64,000 nucleotides of DNA from an uncultured Saprospiraceae bacterium (lineage in GTDB: Bacteria > Bacteroidota > Bacteroidia > Chitinophagales > Saprospiraceae): NCBI GenBank assembly GCA_938002665.1, contig CALLAE010000069.1, positions 83,541-147,540 on the forward strand, in the 5' to 3' direction. The notes beneath the pieces are model-generated. The model worked only from the letters and a program-made list of their open reading frames with translations. It ran no database searches and had not been told where the DNA came from. The number at the start of each line of letters is the position of its first letter. Positions within the stretch are counted from its first letter, which is position 1. Shown piece by piece: positions 26,501-36,359 of the stretch. The position numbers were made by a program, and so were the translations under genes.

Positions 26501-29500
26501 AGTTGAGTTTGAGTGAAGGTACAGATGGATGTAGTGGGTCCGTCTATGATATGACATACAACGTAGAAGATGTATGTGGAAGAAATACGACCTGTATCCA
26601 GCAGTTCTATCTAGAAGGTCAGACTCTTGAGCTCAGTTGTCCAGCAGCTGTTACGGTTTCTTGTGTCTCGGATTTTGAATATGGTACACCTACCCATACT
26701 GTTAGTTGTGGAACAGAAATAGCACTTTCTTTTTCTGACTTGGAATTAGCTAATGGAGAAATTGATTGTGATGGAGCAGAGTATCTTGTAAAATATACGG
26801 GAGAGACTAATTGTGGTCTTTCGGCTAGCTGTATTCAGTCTGTGTTTGTTTCAAATTCAGGGATTTCGATTTTTTGTCCTACAGATGAAGAGGTCATTTG
26901 CCCAGAAGACATTGTTTCTGGCACAGCCTTGATTCAGCAAGCTTGTAATCTGCAATATTATTCTCACCATACAACACCTTATCTAGTTTCTGGCATTGCT
27001 GATTGTTCTGATGCTGTATATGAAATCGAATACACTGCTGAAGATGACTGTGGCAATGAGGCAGCTTGTATCCAAGAATTTACGATTGTAAACACTGGCA
27101 TGACTATTTCTTGCCCTCCTGATCTTACAGTAGAATGCTTCACACATATTCAAGCTAGTCTACCAGAATTGTTTTCTTTTTGTTTTTCAGAACCAGACTT
27201 TTCGTTTTCAGATCCTCTGCCATTGAATACTGATTTTAGTTGTGATCAAGAAGTCTACGAAATTGAATATTCTGGTACTAATTCTTGTGGTGATGAGGTT
27301 TCTTGTTTTCAGCTTTTTACGTTGAGCAACGATGGACTGAGCATAGTCTGCCCTGCAGATCAGGTTGTTTCTTGCTATGATGATATTGAAGTTGGGGAGC
27401 CGTCTGTTATGAGTGCCTGTGATGTATATTATTCTGTGTCTAATTCTACCCCTATTTTAGAAACTGGATATGATGGATGCCCGCAGTCGACTTATTCTAT
27501 CTTATATGATCTGAGTGATGACTGTGGAAATTTCACCTCTTGTATGCAAACATTTGTTTTGGACAGTCCAGACTTGAGCTTAGAATGTCCTGCTGATAAA
27601 GTGGTTACTCAATTCGAGGATGTAGAACCAGATGCTATTGAAATAAATCAGCCCTGTGGCTTGGCTTTTGAATTATCAACACAAGTTAATCTATCCATCA
27701 TAGATTGTAACCAGGCGACCTATGTAGTAACTTATTCAGTAGAGAACGTCTGCTCAGAATTTGTTTATTGCGATCAGATGATTGTATTGACAGATGAAGA
27801 GAACGCGATCAATAGTGATTTTATCTGTGCTAACACGGAGCTCTTTATTGGTTTAGATTGCGATCAGGGTGGGGTAGATGATATAGACGAATGTAATAAT
27901 GGAACTGACCTTGACTATCCCTGCGATGATGTAAATATAGAAATAGAACCTATGGATGCTTTGTGTTTCGGTACTAGTACAGGAGAGATAAATATTCTTA
28001 CTGTAAATGGGAATCCGCCATATGAATTCAGTACCGATAATAACCTTTGGATACAAACACCATATTTTGGAAATCTCCCAGCTGGCACCTACACAGTGTA
28101 TATAAGAAGTACTTATGGGCCAGAATGCAATTTCAGTGAAGAGGTGATAATTTCAGAGCCTCACTTGACTGAAGCGGAGGCGGGAGATGATCAGGAAATT
28201 TGTATTGGCCTTATGGCAGAATTAGGTGCAACAGGAGGGGATTCATACGCATGGAGTACAGGCGATCAGACTCAGAATATATCGGTTAGCCCTTCAGTAA
28301 CTACAACCTATACTGTTACAGTAACCCAGAGTGACGGATGTTACAATATAGATGAGGTCACTGTTATTGTAAATGAAAATAATGCTGCGACTACCAGTGC
28401 AGATCAAGAAATTTGTATCGGATATTCCGCTGACCTAACTGCCGATGGGGGAGTAGCTTATCTATGGTCTACTGGAGATGAAAGTTCTGATCTAACTGTT
28501 ACACCAAGCCAAAGTACCATCTACACTGTTACAGTTACAGATGCTAATGGCTGCACTGATATTGCAGAAACAACAGTCAATGTAAATCCTAGTCCAGATG
28601 GCTCAGCTGGCGAAGATCAAAGTCTTTGCTTAGGAGATGAAGCCACCTTAACTGCTAGTGGTGGCAGCTCGTATGAATGGAGTACAGGATCTAATGAGGT
28701 GACATTTGTAGTAGCACCAACGGTAACGTCTACCTACAATGTTACAGTAACTGACGAAAAGGGTTGCACCAGTATCGATGAGGTGACCATAGTTGTCAAT
28801 TTTAATGATCAAGCGGATGCAGGCCCCGACCAAGCCCTCTGCACAGGCCAGAGCACCAGCTTAACTGCGACAGGTGGCACTAGCTATGTGTGGAGTACAG
28901 GAGAAACAACAAGCACTATCAGTCTAACTCCTAGTCAGACAACCAGCTATGCCGTTACGGTTACAGATGACAACGGCTGTACGGATACAGCAGATGTCGA
29001 GGTAGTAGTTCATGATATACCTGTAGCACAGATAACTGGAGATGAGGTTATCTGTATAGCTCATAGCAGTACGTTAAGCGCCTCAGGAGGCATTAATTAT
29101 TTGTGGAGCACAGGAGAGACTACAGCAGAAGTAACTGTATCACCAAGTACAACAACGATATACTTTGTTACTGTTACAGATGTCAATGGTTGTACAGATA
29201 TGGCAGAGAAAGAAGTTATTGTCCATTCTAATGATTCAGCAGATGCAGGCTTTGATGAAGAATTGTGCATAGGAGAAGAGGTGGAGCTAGAGGCTACAGG
29301 TGGAGATATTTTTACGTGGAGCACAGGAGAAACGACATCGACTATCATGGTTGCACCTAGTACAACGACCACTTATGCTGTCACAACTACAGATACAAAT
29401 GGCTGTACAGATGTAGCAACAGTAGCAGTAACAGTTCACCCACTTCCTATAGCGGATGCAGGCCCTGATCAAGCGATTTGCTTGGGAGATAATGCTGTAC

Positions 29501-31566
29501 TGGTTGCAACAGGTGGGACAGAATATCTTTGGAGCAATGGCTATACTGATATCACTATTTCAGTCAGCCCAGATACCTCTGCGGTATATGCAGTCACCGT
29601 GACAGATGTTAATGGCTGTACTGCAGTGGACCAGGTGGAAGTGATAGTTAATCCTTTGCCACTTGCAGAAACAAACGATGCAGAAATTTGCCTAGGAGAT
29701 TCTAGTGATCTAGTCGCATCAGGAGGCCTAAGTTATTTGTGGAGCTCAGGAGAAACAACAGAAGTTATTACAGTTTCGCCGACGGTAACAACCTCATACA
29801 TTGTTACTGTAACTGATGGGCTTGGTTGTTCTGATTTAGATACAGCTGAGGTTATAGTGCATGAGCTGCCGCTAGCTGATGCTGGTAATGACAAAAACAT
29901 TTGCATAGGAACAGAAACAACACTTATTGCGACAGGTGGTGTTAGTTATCTATGGAGTACAGGAGAGGTGTCAGACAGTATTACGGTATCGCCAAACCTT
30001 GACTATTCTTATTTTGTTACGGTGACAGACTCTTATGGATGCACCAGCCAGGATGAAGTACAAGTATTTGTTCATGAGTATCCTAATGCTGATGCTGGAA
30101 GCTGGGCGGTAGCTTGCGGCGCAGAAGGAGCGATGCTCACAGCAACTGGTGGAACTAATTATCTATGGAGCACAGGAGATACCACAGCAGTCGTTACTGT
30201 ATATCCATCCTCATACCAAGTGTATTCTGTTACAGTTTCCAATAACTATGGTTGTTCAGATGTGGAAGAAGTGCATGTGTTTACAGTGCCAGCCCCACCT
30301 GTAGACGCTGGTCCAGATATTGTAATCTGTCCAGGCGATTATGCATTGCTGTATGGATATGGTGGGGACGAGTATTTGTGGGAACCTAATTTATATCTAG
30401 ATACTAATACTGGCCCTTTTGTAGTCAGCACTCCAGATAGCACTATAACGTATACCCTTACTGTAACTGATGAAAGTGGCTGTACAGCATCAGACCAAGT
30501 AACTGTTACTGTGGAAGAAGATACCACCCCTCCTTATGCTCAGTGTTGGGATATAGTTGTCTATACAGATGAGAACGGGCAAGCAACTATTTCGCCTTTC
30601 GATGTCGATGATGAATCTAGTGATAACTGTACACCAGTAGATTTAGAATTGGATGAAACAACTTTTTCATGCCTACTGAAAGATTATACAGTGACTCTGA
30701 CGGTGACTGACTATTATGGTAATTCTAGTACTTGCCAGTCAATAGTTACGCTAGCTGGGCCTGATAATGATTGTGACTTCATGGTTAATGGCTGTGACTT
30801 ATGTGAAGGTGGAGATGATACAGTAGATGTAGATGGAGATGGGTTTCCTGATTGTGCTTATCCGCCAGCATCATATACGGATGTGGAAGATTTGTGGAAG
30901 TGTGACTCAGGAAATAATGTAGAAGAGGTATGGGTATGTCATAGTCCTAACCAATCTATCTGTATAGATTATGCGGAAGTATATACGCATGTGTCTTACC
31001 ATCAAGATGATTATTTGGGACCATGTCATGCAGTGGGTTGTTATAGCGATAGAGAGGTAAATGTGCAAGATGTATTAGATGATTTAGAGGCCTATCATCA
31101 TGAATTAAAAATATCTTGCCCGCCTACCGTATTACTTATCAATGATCTACAAAGTGAACTCCTTGAGGAATTGAAAGCAGCGGTTGTGATTGAAGAAATT
31201 CATTGTGATTTGGAAAGTATTTCATTTGATCTTAGTGAAGAAGCATTAATTAATCAGCTCTACCTAGGCGAAGCGGTTGAATTAGCGTTTCAGGTGAAAG
31301 ACCATTGTGGAAATTCAGAAAATTGTAGAAGCCTAGTTAAGGCAAAACAACAAAATCTAGGTCTCTTCCCTAACCCCACTAACGAATGGCTTAATATTTC
31401 GGGACTTGAAAACGAGTCTTATGTAATATACAATGCAAAAGGAGAGAGAGTGACTGTAGTCAATTATGCAGAAATTTTAAATGTCAGTTACTTAGATGAA
31501 GGCATATATCTATTAGTAACCAATTCGGGGAGGAGTTCTAGATTTGTCATTTCTGGTATTCGTTAG
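23575..31566 (+). CDS. Giant (~2660 aa) secreted multi-repeat protein with T9SS C-terminal sorting tail
   Basis: Signal peptide MKSYTHCLSTCALHTLLVILVSYGLGYGQ; Cys-rich ~79-aa repeats; eleven ~70-aa Ig-like repeats; HYR-like segment; C-terminal NLGLFPNPTNEWLNISG... tail. The tracked start at 23518 is a TTG; ATG at 23575 fits the signal peptide better. Confidence 0.88.
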   Translation: MKSYTHCLSTCALHTLLVILVSYGLGYGQTEDPFQLNNFDEGMGIWSQSQSASIIPVSANDNQKWLLLQKGIGSEGEEADQDPFIATEALQLGGSCGVTVTFDLFALNASEDEIIYLEVSSDNGKTFKMLRESQEESFLKSGKSFVNGAKSRFSYPLRSFVSDQIVLRLSTKNMRSESQFFLDNLNLISSQNEDYLLAEWQMGQVEGTTSALMPEFDAGNCSGVFAHPLSLDSEGSHIGVEGYTYELLEDSPVVQSSKLNNGGLCIDIQNKIDPLSSNKLTFTIDLVPAEKGIISGFEFMEKAPVQLNGTANDYPKTFSLEIFKEGELLFSQTNIPTSREWSDRTFRLQHIKEFLTSTAAQYTFVLTPQVNAGSRGELAVWLIDEVKILGGCCDLDCEFIEVNILTEKTEEGLLLTPSIDGDYDCLAVCQGQISNEGAEVVSKLDNQSTGWSYFNAASTIENTESTIALPENFEAHSFMLSSRNSIAAPYLETDIINLCPDEVYSVCFDHLKSSAGNSSSKRNGGLCVWVDGKCKYIASGTEAKQTCMSFTASNSNHKLQLSVDKRFFSSRNDNVYYLDNVLVDHLPAEQEMELPVDWKDSDNIIYKTEVPEVDLNLDYSFTITSALDTSSTYKKNKLYTLCFKAELNDDTEFNQLNLQIDSEIEKQVNLDNMLADYCIDFFSDKRVHELAFSQVNNQGEKVYPSSITMQNLVVRSNILSELSEVEPKGIRWTLPDGTQTSDFEVLVDQNGDYDLEFTNCHQCSVHEEFTSEIDFSVCPEDLKVDCSESLNPDINALLRLHQPQAPYSIGYFYYEDELPSTSCVGEFSRLWTVERRYKDEVLDTTYCHQVIAVKDNEKPQLGDFADILLSCKDELPEPENFGVIDNCSRKISLSSEDIEYKGTGCAESPIVISRYWTATDACGNTITKPQNFVIVYDVPKVTCPPSLSVVCEADIVPGMPEVTWSCEELESSYVIELSLSEGTDGCSGSVYDMTYNVEDVCGRNTTCIQQFYLEGQTLELSCPAAVTVSCVSDFEYGTPTHTVSCGTEIALSFSDLELANGEIDCDGAEYLVKYTGETNCGLSASCIQSVFVSNSGISIFCPTDEEVICPEDIVSGTALIQQACNLQYYSHHTTPYLVSGIADCSDAVYEIEYTAEDDCGNEAACIQEFTIVNTGMTISCPPDLTVECFTHIQASLPELFSFCFSEPDFSFSDPLPLNTDFSCDQEVYEIEYSGTNSCGDEVSCFQLFTLSNDGLSIVCPADQVVSCYDDIEVGEPSVMSACDVYYSVSNSTPILETGYDGCPQSTYSILYDLSDDCGNFTSCMQTFVLDSPDLSLECPADKVVTQFEDVEPDAIEINQPCGLAFELSTQVNLSIIDCNQATYVVTYSVENVCSEFVYCDQMIVLTDEENAINSDFICANTELFIGLDCDQGGVDDIDECNNGTDLDYPCDDVNIEIEPMDALCFGTSTGEINILTVNGNPPYEFSTDNNLWIQTPYFGNLPAGTYTVYIRSTYGPECNFSEEVIISEPHLTEAEAGDDQEICIGLMAELGATGGDSYAWSTGDQTQNISVSPSVTTTYTVTVTQSDGCYNIDEVTVIVNENNAATTSADQEICIGYSADLTADGGVAYLWSTGDESSDLTVTPSQSTIYTVTVTDANGCTDIAETTVNVNPSPDGSAGEDQSLCLGDEATLTASGGSSYEWSTGSNEVTFVVAPTVTSTYNVTVTDEKGCTSIDEVTIVVNFNDQADAGPDQALCTGQSTSLTATGGTSYVWSTGETTSTISLTPSQTTSYAVTVTDDNGCTDTADVEVVVHDIPVAQITGDEVICIAHSSTLSASGGINYLWSTGETTAEVTVSPSTTTIYFVTVTDVNGCTDMAEKEVIVHSNDSADAGFDEELCIGEEVELEATGGDIFTWSTGETTSTIMVAPSTTTTYAVTTTDTNGCTDVATVAVTVHPLPIADAGPDQAICLGDNAVLVATGGTEYLWSNGYTDITISVSPDTSAVYAVTVTDVNGCTAVDQVEVIVNPLPLAETNDAEICLGDSSDLVASGGLSYLWSSGETTEVITVSPTVTTSYIVTVTDGLGCSDLDTAEVIVHELPLADAGNDKNICIGTETTLIATGGVSYLWSTGEVSDSITVSPNLDYSYFVTVTDSYGCTSQDEVQVFVHEYPNADAGSWAVACGAEGAMLTATGGTNYLWSTGDTTAVVTVYPSSYQVYSVTVSNNYGCSDVEEVHVFTVPAPPVDAGPDIVICPGDYALLYGYGGDEYLWEPNLYLDTNTGPFVVSTPDSTITYTLTVTDESGCTASDQVTVTVEEDTTPPYAQCWDIVVYTDENGQATISPFDVDDESSDNCTPVDLELDETTFSCLLKDYTVTLTVTDYYGNSSTCQSIVTLAGPDNDCDFMVNGCDLCEGGDDTVDVDGDGFPDCAYPPASYTDVEDLWKCDSGNNVEEVWVCHSPNQSICIDYAEVYTHVSYHQDDYLGPCHAVGCYSDREVNVQDVLDDLEAYHHELKISCPPTVLLINDLQSELLEELKAAVVIEEIHCDLESISFDLSEEALINQLYLGEAVELAFQVKDHCGNSENCRSLVKAKQQNLGLFPNPTNEWLNISGLENESYVIYNAKGERVTVVNYAEILNVSYLDEGIYLLVTNSGRSSRFVISGIR
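26398..27800 (+). repeat. Six ~79-aa Cys-rich tandem protein repeats within the giant gene
   Basis: Recurring CPxxxxVxCxxDIxxGxP...C...YxIxYxxxxxCGxxxxCxQxFxLxxxGLSI pattern. Confidence 0.8.
28165..30516 (+). repeat. Eleven ~70-aa (~210 bp) tandem Ig-like repeats within the giant gene
   Basis: Recurring ADAGPDQxICxGxxxxLxATGGxxYLWSTGETTxxITVSPxxTTTYxVTVTDxNGCTDxxEVxVxVx. Confidence 0.9.
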
Positions 31567-31589
31567 TAACTGAAACGCCTACTTATATT

Positions 31590-31628
31590 AAAGGGATGTT
31601 AGCATGTAATAACTAGCATCCCTTTTAT
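31590..31628 (+). terminator. Rho-independent terminator after the giant repeat gene
   Basis: AAAGGGATGTTAG-CATGTAATAA-CTAGCATCCCTTTT hairpin (13 bp with one G-T wobble). Confidence 0.75.
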
Positions 31629-31702
31629 ATACATGGAAATAAATAGCTCTTTAGGCTGACTAATTCACTTCGAAAACTTAGTTTTGATTTCTCAATAGAA
31701 TA

Positions 31703-32671
31703 ATGCTAACAGTAGACCAACTACAGACTATCTTTTGTGAGAAACTCGATGCTTACAAGTTCCCTCAAAATCCCTCGGCCCTTTATCAGCCAGTAGAATA
31801 TATCTTATCACTTGGAGGCAAACGCATAAGACCTGTCTTACTCATGGCTGCTTACAATCTCTATAAAGAGGAGGTAGATTATGTATTTGAGGCGGGTATG
31901 GCCATAGAAGTATTTCATAACTTTTCTTTGCTGCATGATGATATAATGGATCAGGCAGATATTAGAAGAGGGCAGACAACAGTACATGTTAAGTATGATG
32001 AGAACACCGCTATTCTTTCTGGTGATGTAATGTTGATCTATGCATACCGTTTCTTGGAAAAGTACCCTGAAGACCTTGTAGAGCTCACAAGACTATTTAC
32101 CAATACTTCTATAGAAGTTTGCGAAGGACAGCGGCTTGATATGGATTTTGAGACTCAGGAGGAAGTAGAAATTGCCTCTTACCTCAAAATGATAGAGCTC
32201 AAGACCTCTGTTGCTATAGCGGCATCCCTAGCTATGGGTGGTATTCTTGCCAAAGCTTCTTCCGAAGACCAGAAGCACCTGTACGAGTTTGGTCGGAACT
32301 TAGGTATTGCTTTTCAGATTCAGGATGATCTCCTAGATACCTTTGGCACTGAGGCACTTTTAGGAAAGAAGATCGGAGGTGATATCCTTCAAAAGAAGAA
32401 AACTTACCTCTATCTGAAATCTCTGGAGCTGTTAAATAAAGAAGAAGCGGCAAGGCTGAAAGCCATCTTTAGAATGGAGAAACTGGGGCCAGACGAAGTA
32501 CAAGAAGTCAAAAAACTCTATAAAACTGCTCATGTAGATGTACATGCTCAAGAACTTAAGCTTGTATATCAGCAGCTTGCAACATCTCATTTGGCAGCCG
32601 TTTCTGTCTCTACTGATAAAAAGCAGATGCTCTCAGACTTATCTGTAAAATTGCTTAATCGGAACATCTAG
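31703..32671 (+). CDS. Polyprenyl synthetase family protein (isoprenoid diphosphate synthase)
   Basis: GGKRIRPVLLMAA, LLHDDIMDQADIRRGQTTVH, FQIQDDLLDTFG motifs. Confidence 0.92.
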   Translation: MLTVDQLQTIFCEKLDAYKFPQNPSALYQPVEYILSLGGKRIRPVLLMAAYNLYKEEVDYVFEAGMAIEVFHNFSLLHDDIMDQADIRRGQTTVHVKYDENTAILSGDVMLIYAYRFLEKYPEDLVELTRLFTNTSIEVCEGQRLDMDFETQEEVEIASYLKMIELKTSVAIAASLAMGGILAKASSEDQKHLYEFGRNLGIAFQIQDDLLDTFGTEALLGKKIGGDILQKKKTYLYLKSLELLNKEEAARLKAIFRMEKLGPDEVQEVKKLYKTAHVDVHAQELKLVYQQLATSHLAAVSVSTDKKQMLSDLSVKLLNRNI

Positions 32672-32701
32672 TCGCTTAAGAGTTTTACAAAGAAGGGCTT
32701 C

Positions 32702-33151
32702 CTAAAAGACAATCTTACCGTTCCACCACTCTTTCTCAATACTAGCTCCATGCCGCTCGTAAAATTTGGTAGCTTGGGTATTCCAGTCCAAAACTTGCCA
32801 TTTCATAAGTTTGCAGTCCCTCTGCTTGGCTTCTTTTAGTGTGGCCTTAAAAAGCCTGTCACCTATACCTCTGCTTCTATGGGCCTCTTTGACAACAAAG
32901 TCCTCCAAGTATAGCATTTTCCCTTTCCAGGTAGAAAAAGTATCATAGAACAAGGTCATGCCCAAAATTTCCCCGTCCTCCTCCGCTACCAGTATGCTTA
33001 TCAGACCCTTTTGGTAGGCAGATATATAGTCATCTACAGTTGCTGTTACAGCTTCGGGTTCTTTTTCAAATATGGCCAATTCTATGACCAGCCCTCTAAT
33101 AGTCTCTAAATCAGCCATTTCGGCAAATCTTATTTTAAGTTTTTCAGACAT
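32702..33151 (-). CDS. GNAT family N-acetyltransferase
   Basis: LRFxD-type fold; YLEDFVVKEAHRSRGIGDRLFKATLKEAKQRDCKLMKWQVLDWNTQATKFYERHGA. Confidence 0.9.
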   Translation of the reverse strand: MSEKLKIRFAEMADLETIRGLVIELAIFEKEPEAVTATVDDYISAYQKGLISILVAEEDGEILGMTLFYDTFSTWKGKMLYLEDFVVKEAHRSRGIGDRLFKATLKEAKQRDCKLMKWQVLDWNTQATKFYERHGASIEKEWWNGKIVF

Positions 33152-33183
33152 CTGAGCCTTAATTTTTAAGTCGAATTTTCATG

Positions 33184-33214
33184 TTGGCAATCCTAAAAAT
33201 ATATAGTACCTTTG
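33184..33214 (+). promoter_or_regulatory. Bacteroidota-type promoter for the str/ribosomal cluster
   Basis: TTG (33184-33186), 20 nt spacer, TACCTTTG (33207-33214), matching the TAnnTTTG -7 pattern; 52 nt upstream of rpsL. Confidence 0.7.
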
Positions 33215-33265
33215 CACCTCATTTTTCAGAGCTATAGCTATAGCTAAAATATAAATCAATAATAT

Positions 33266-33640
33266 ATGCCTACTATCAACCAGTTGGTAAGAAAAGGGAG
33301 AAAAAAGCAAGTCGAAGCTAGCAAAACAAGAGCACTAGAGGGCTGTCCTCAGAAAAGAGGTGTCTGTACAAGAGTTTATACGACTACTCCAAAAAAGCCT
33401 AACTCTGCACTAAGAAAGGTTGCTAAGGTTAGATTGACCAATGGACAAGAGGTAATTGCATATATTCCAGGCGAAGGCCACAACCTTCAGGAGCACTCTA
33501 TAGTATTACTAAGAGGAGGGAGAGTAAAAGATCTTCCAGGTGTTAGATATACGATAGTGAGAGGAGCGCTAGATACTGCTGGTGTAGAAGGAAGATTACA
33601 ATCAAGATCAAAATACGGGTCTAAGAGACCTAAAAAATAG
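33266..33640 (+). CDS. rpsL: 30S ribosomal protein S12
   Basis: [14 protein letters not shown]...[20 protein letters not shown]. Confidence 0.98.
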   Translation: MPTINQLVRKGRKKQVEASKTRALEGCPQKRGVCTRVYTTTPKKPNSALRKVAKVRLTNGQEVIAYIPGEGHNLQEHSIVLLRGGRVKDLPGVRYTIVRGALDTAGVEGRLQSRSKYGSKRPKK

Positions 33641-33647
33641 TTAGGAC

Positions 33648-34115
33648 ATGCGTAAAAGAAAACCGAAAAAGAGAATCCTACAACCGGATCCAAGGTTTAA
33701 TGATATCATGGTGACACAGTTTGTCAACAACCTCATGTGGGCAGGGAAAAAAACCAGAGCCTATGAAATCTTCTACAATGCTATGGATATGATCCAAGAA
33801 AAGACTGGAGAAGACCCGCATGATCAATGGAAAAAAGCACTGCAAAATATAACGCCAGGAGTAGAGGTTAGATCTAAGAGAATAGGTGGAGCAACGTTCC
33901 AGATACCTGTAGAAGTAAGACCTGCAAGAAAGATTTCTGTAGGTATGAAGTGGCTAATAAAGTACTCTAGAGCTAGAAATGGTAAGGGTATGGCTGACAA
34001 ATTAGCGAATGAGATAATGGCAGCTGCTAAGGGTGAAGGAGCAGCAGTTAAGAAAAGAGAAGATACCCACAAAATGGCGGAAGCTAACAGAGCATTCGCA
34101 CATTTTAGAACTTAG
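33648..34115 (+). CDS. rpsG: 30S ribosomal protein S7
   Basis: [19 protein letters not shown]...[23 protein letters not shown]. Confidence 0.98.
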   Translation: MRKRKPKKRILQPDPRFNDIMVTQFVNNLMWAGKKTRAYEIFYNAMDMIQEKTGEDPHDQWKKALQNITPGVEVRSKRIGGATFQIPVEVRPARKISVGMKWLIKYSRARNGKGMADKLANEIMAAAKGEGAAVKKREDTHKMAEANRAFAHFRT

Positions 34116-34154
34116 GATTTACTTTCAAATAATTAACAAGACAGAGAATAAGCC

Positions 34155-36290
34155 ATGGCTAGAGATTTATCCTACTTAAGGAATATCGGTATTGCGGCAC
34201 ACATTGATGCTGGAAAGACTACCACCACTGAAAGAGTACTATTCTACACAGGTATGTCACACAAGATAGGTGAGGTACATGATGGTGCTGCTACGATGGA
34301 TTGGATGGAGCAAGAGCAAGAAAGAGGCATCACTATTACCTCGGCTGCCACAGCTACCAACTGGAAGTGGAAGGATGAGAACTATCCTATGAACATCATA
34401 GATACACCTGGTCACGTGGATTTCACAGTGGAGGTTAATCGTTCATTAAGAGTCCTAGATGGACTAGTTTTCTTATTCTGTGCTGTATCTGGTGTTGAGC
34501 CTCAGTCTGAGACTAACTGGAGACTAGCTAACAACTATAAAGTTCCGAGAATAGGATTCGTTAACAAAATGGATAGATCTGGTGCAGATTTCTTTGCAGT
34601 GGTGAAAGATGTTTTTGAAAAATTAGGCTCTCCAGCTATTCCGCTCCAGGTTCCTATCGGAGCAGAAGAGACTTTCAAAGGTGTGGTGGATCTTATCACT
34701 GGAAAAGCTATCGTGTGGAACGAAGCAGATATGGGAATGACCTATGAGGAAATTCCTGTCCCTGAAGATCTAGTGGATGTTGTGGCTGAGTGGAGAGAGA
34801 AGTTGCTAGAAGCAGTAGCTGAGTATGATGATACATTGATGGAGAAATTCTTCGATGATCCTGCCTCTATTACAGAGCAAGAAATGATAAATGCAGTAAG
34901 AGGTGCCGTATTGGATAACAAGTTTGTTCCAATGATGTGTGGTTCTGCTTTCAAAAATAAAGGAGTTCAAGCTGTACTAGATGCAGTATGTGCTTTCTTA
35001 CCATCACCACTAGATATAGGAGGTGTTACAGGAACTAATCCCAAAACAGATGCAGAAGTAGAGAGAAAGCCTTCTAATGATGAGCCTTTTACCGCTTTAG
35101 CATTTAAAATAGCTACCGATCCTTATGTAGGGAGACTAGCCTTCTTCAGAGTTTATTCTGGAGTTCTGGATGCTGGTTCATATATCTTCAACTCTAGATC
35201 TGGGAATAAAGAACGTATCTCTAGATTGTATCAGATGCACTCTAATAAGCAGAATGCAATCGAGAAAGTAGAAACTGGTGATATTGCAGCAGGTGTAGGA
35301 TTTAAAGATATCCGTACGGGAGATACTTTATGCGCAGAGGGTCATCCTCTTGTACTAGAGAGTATGGTATTCCCAGATCCTGTAATCGGGGTTGCTATTG
35401 AGCCTAAGACGCAAAAAGACATAGATAAGCTAGGTATGGCTTTAGCTAAGCTTTCTGAAGAGGATCCGACATTTAGAGTAAGATATGATGAGGATACTAA
35501 CCAGACCATTATTAGTGGTATGGGAGAGTTGCACCTTGAGATTATTATAGACAGATTGAAGAGAGAGTTTAAGGTAGAATGTAATCAAGGTCCACCTCAG
35601 GTAACTTATAAGGAAGCACTTACAACTACTGTAGATCATACAGAAAGATTGAAAAAGCAGTCTGGTGGTTCTGGTTTATTTGCTCAGATGCAATTCGAAT
35701 TAGGTCCTGCAGATCAGGAGTTTCTTGATTCTGATGAATTTAAGGCAGGTAAAACTAGACTACAATTCGAAAATAAAATTGTCGGTGGTAAGATTCCTAA
35801 AGAATTTTTCCCGTCTATCATCAAAGGCTTTAATGCAATGATGGATAATGGTGTACTTGCTGGATATGGCATTGACTCTATGAGAGTAAAGCTTTACGAT
35901 GGAGCAACCCACGCTGTGGATAGTAAGCCTATTGCCTTTGAGCTTTGTGCTAAGGAAGGTTTTAAGGCTGCAGCAAGTTCAGCTAAGCCAGTCTTACTAG
36001 AACCTATTATGGCTCTTGAAGTAGTGACTCCTGAAGAATATGTGGGGTCAGTTATTGGTGATTTGAATAGAAGAAGAGGTTTGCCAAAAGGTCAAGACTC
36101 TAGACCAGGTGGAGCTGTTGTCATTTCAGCAGATGTGCCTCTTTCTGAAATGTTTGGTTATGTAACCTCTTTAAGGACGATAACGTCAGGAAGAGCGAGC
36201 AGTACTATGACTTTCGACAGATATAGCGCGGCACCGCAAAGTGTTGCAAAAGAAATAATTGAAAAAGCGAAAGGCGAGGTAAATGTTTAA
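34155..36290 (+). CDS. fusA: Elongation factor G
   Basis: [56 protein letters not shown]. Confidence 0.98.
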   Translation: MARDLSYLRNIGIAAHIDAGKTTTTERVLFYTGMSHKIGEVHDGAATMDWMEQEQERGITITSAATATNWKWKDENYPMNIIDTPGHVDFTVEVNRSLRVLDGLVFLFCAVSGVEPQSETNWRLANNYKVPRIGFVNKMDRSGADFFAVVKDVFEKLGSPAIPLQVPIGAEETFKGVVDLITGKAIVWNEADMGMTYEEIPVPEDLVDVVAEWREKLLEAVAEYDDTLMEKFFDDPASITEQEMINAVRGAVLDNKFVPMMCGSAFKNKGVQAVLDAVCAFLPSPLDIGGVTGTNPKTDAEVERKPSNDEPFTALAFKIATDPYVGRLAFFRVYSGVLDAGSYIFNSRSGNKERISRLYQMHSNKQNAIEKVETGDIAAGVGFKDIRTGDTLCAEGHPLVLESMVFPDPVIGVAIEPKTQKDIDKLGMALAKLSEEDPTFRVRYDEDTNQTIISGMGELHLEIIIDRLKREFKVECNQGPPQVTYKEALTTTVDHTERLKKQSGGSGLFAQMQFELGPADQEFLDSDEFKAGKTRLQFENKIVGGKIPKEFFPSIIKGFNAMMDNGVLAGYGIDSMRVKLYDGATHAVDSKPIAFELCAKEGFKAAASSAKPVLLEPIMALEVVTPEEYVGSVIGDLNRRRGLPKGQDSRPGGAVVISADVPLSEMFGYVTSLRTITSGRASSTMTFDRYSAAPQSVAKEIIEKAKGEVNV

Positions 36291-36298
36291 ATGCTTTG

Positions 36299-36320
36299 AT
36301 TAGTTGAATTATCAACTAAT
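36299..36320. repeat. Perfect 9-bp inverted repeat in the fusA-rpsJ gap, overlapping the predicted rpsJ -33 element
   Basis: ATTAGTTGA-ATTA-TCAACTAAT. Confidence 0.7.
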
Positions 36321-36334
36321 TAACGCTACATTTG
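36304..36334 (+). promoter_or_regulatory. Bacteroidota-type promoter upstream of rpsJ
   Basis: TTG (36304-36306), 20 nt spacer, TACATTTG (36327-36334); 26 nt before rpsJ ATG. Confidence 0.6.
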
Positions 36335-36359
36335 CGCTCCTTTTAACATTTATAAGGTT

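Noticed and set aside
28165-30516. ~210-bp periodic DNA repeat that could look like a repeat array or CRISPR-like element
   Set aside because: The period is in-frame protein repeats of a single ORF; no short identical direct repeats with unique spacers.
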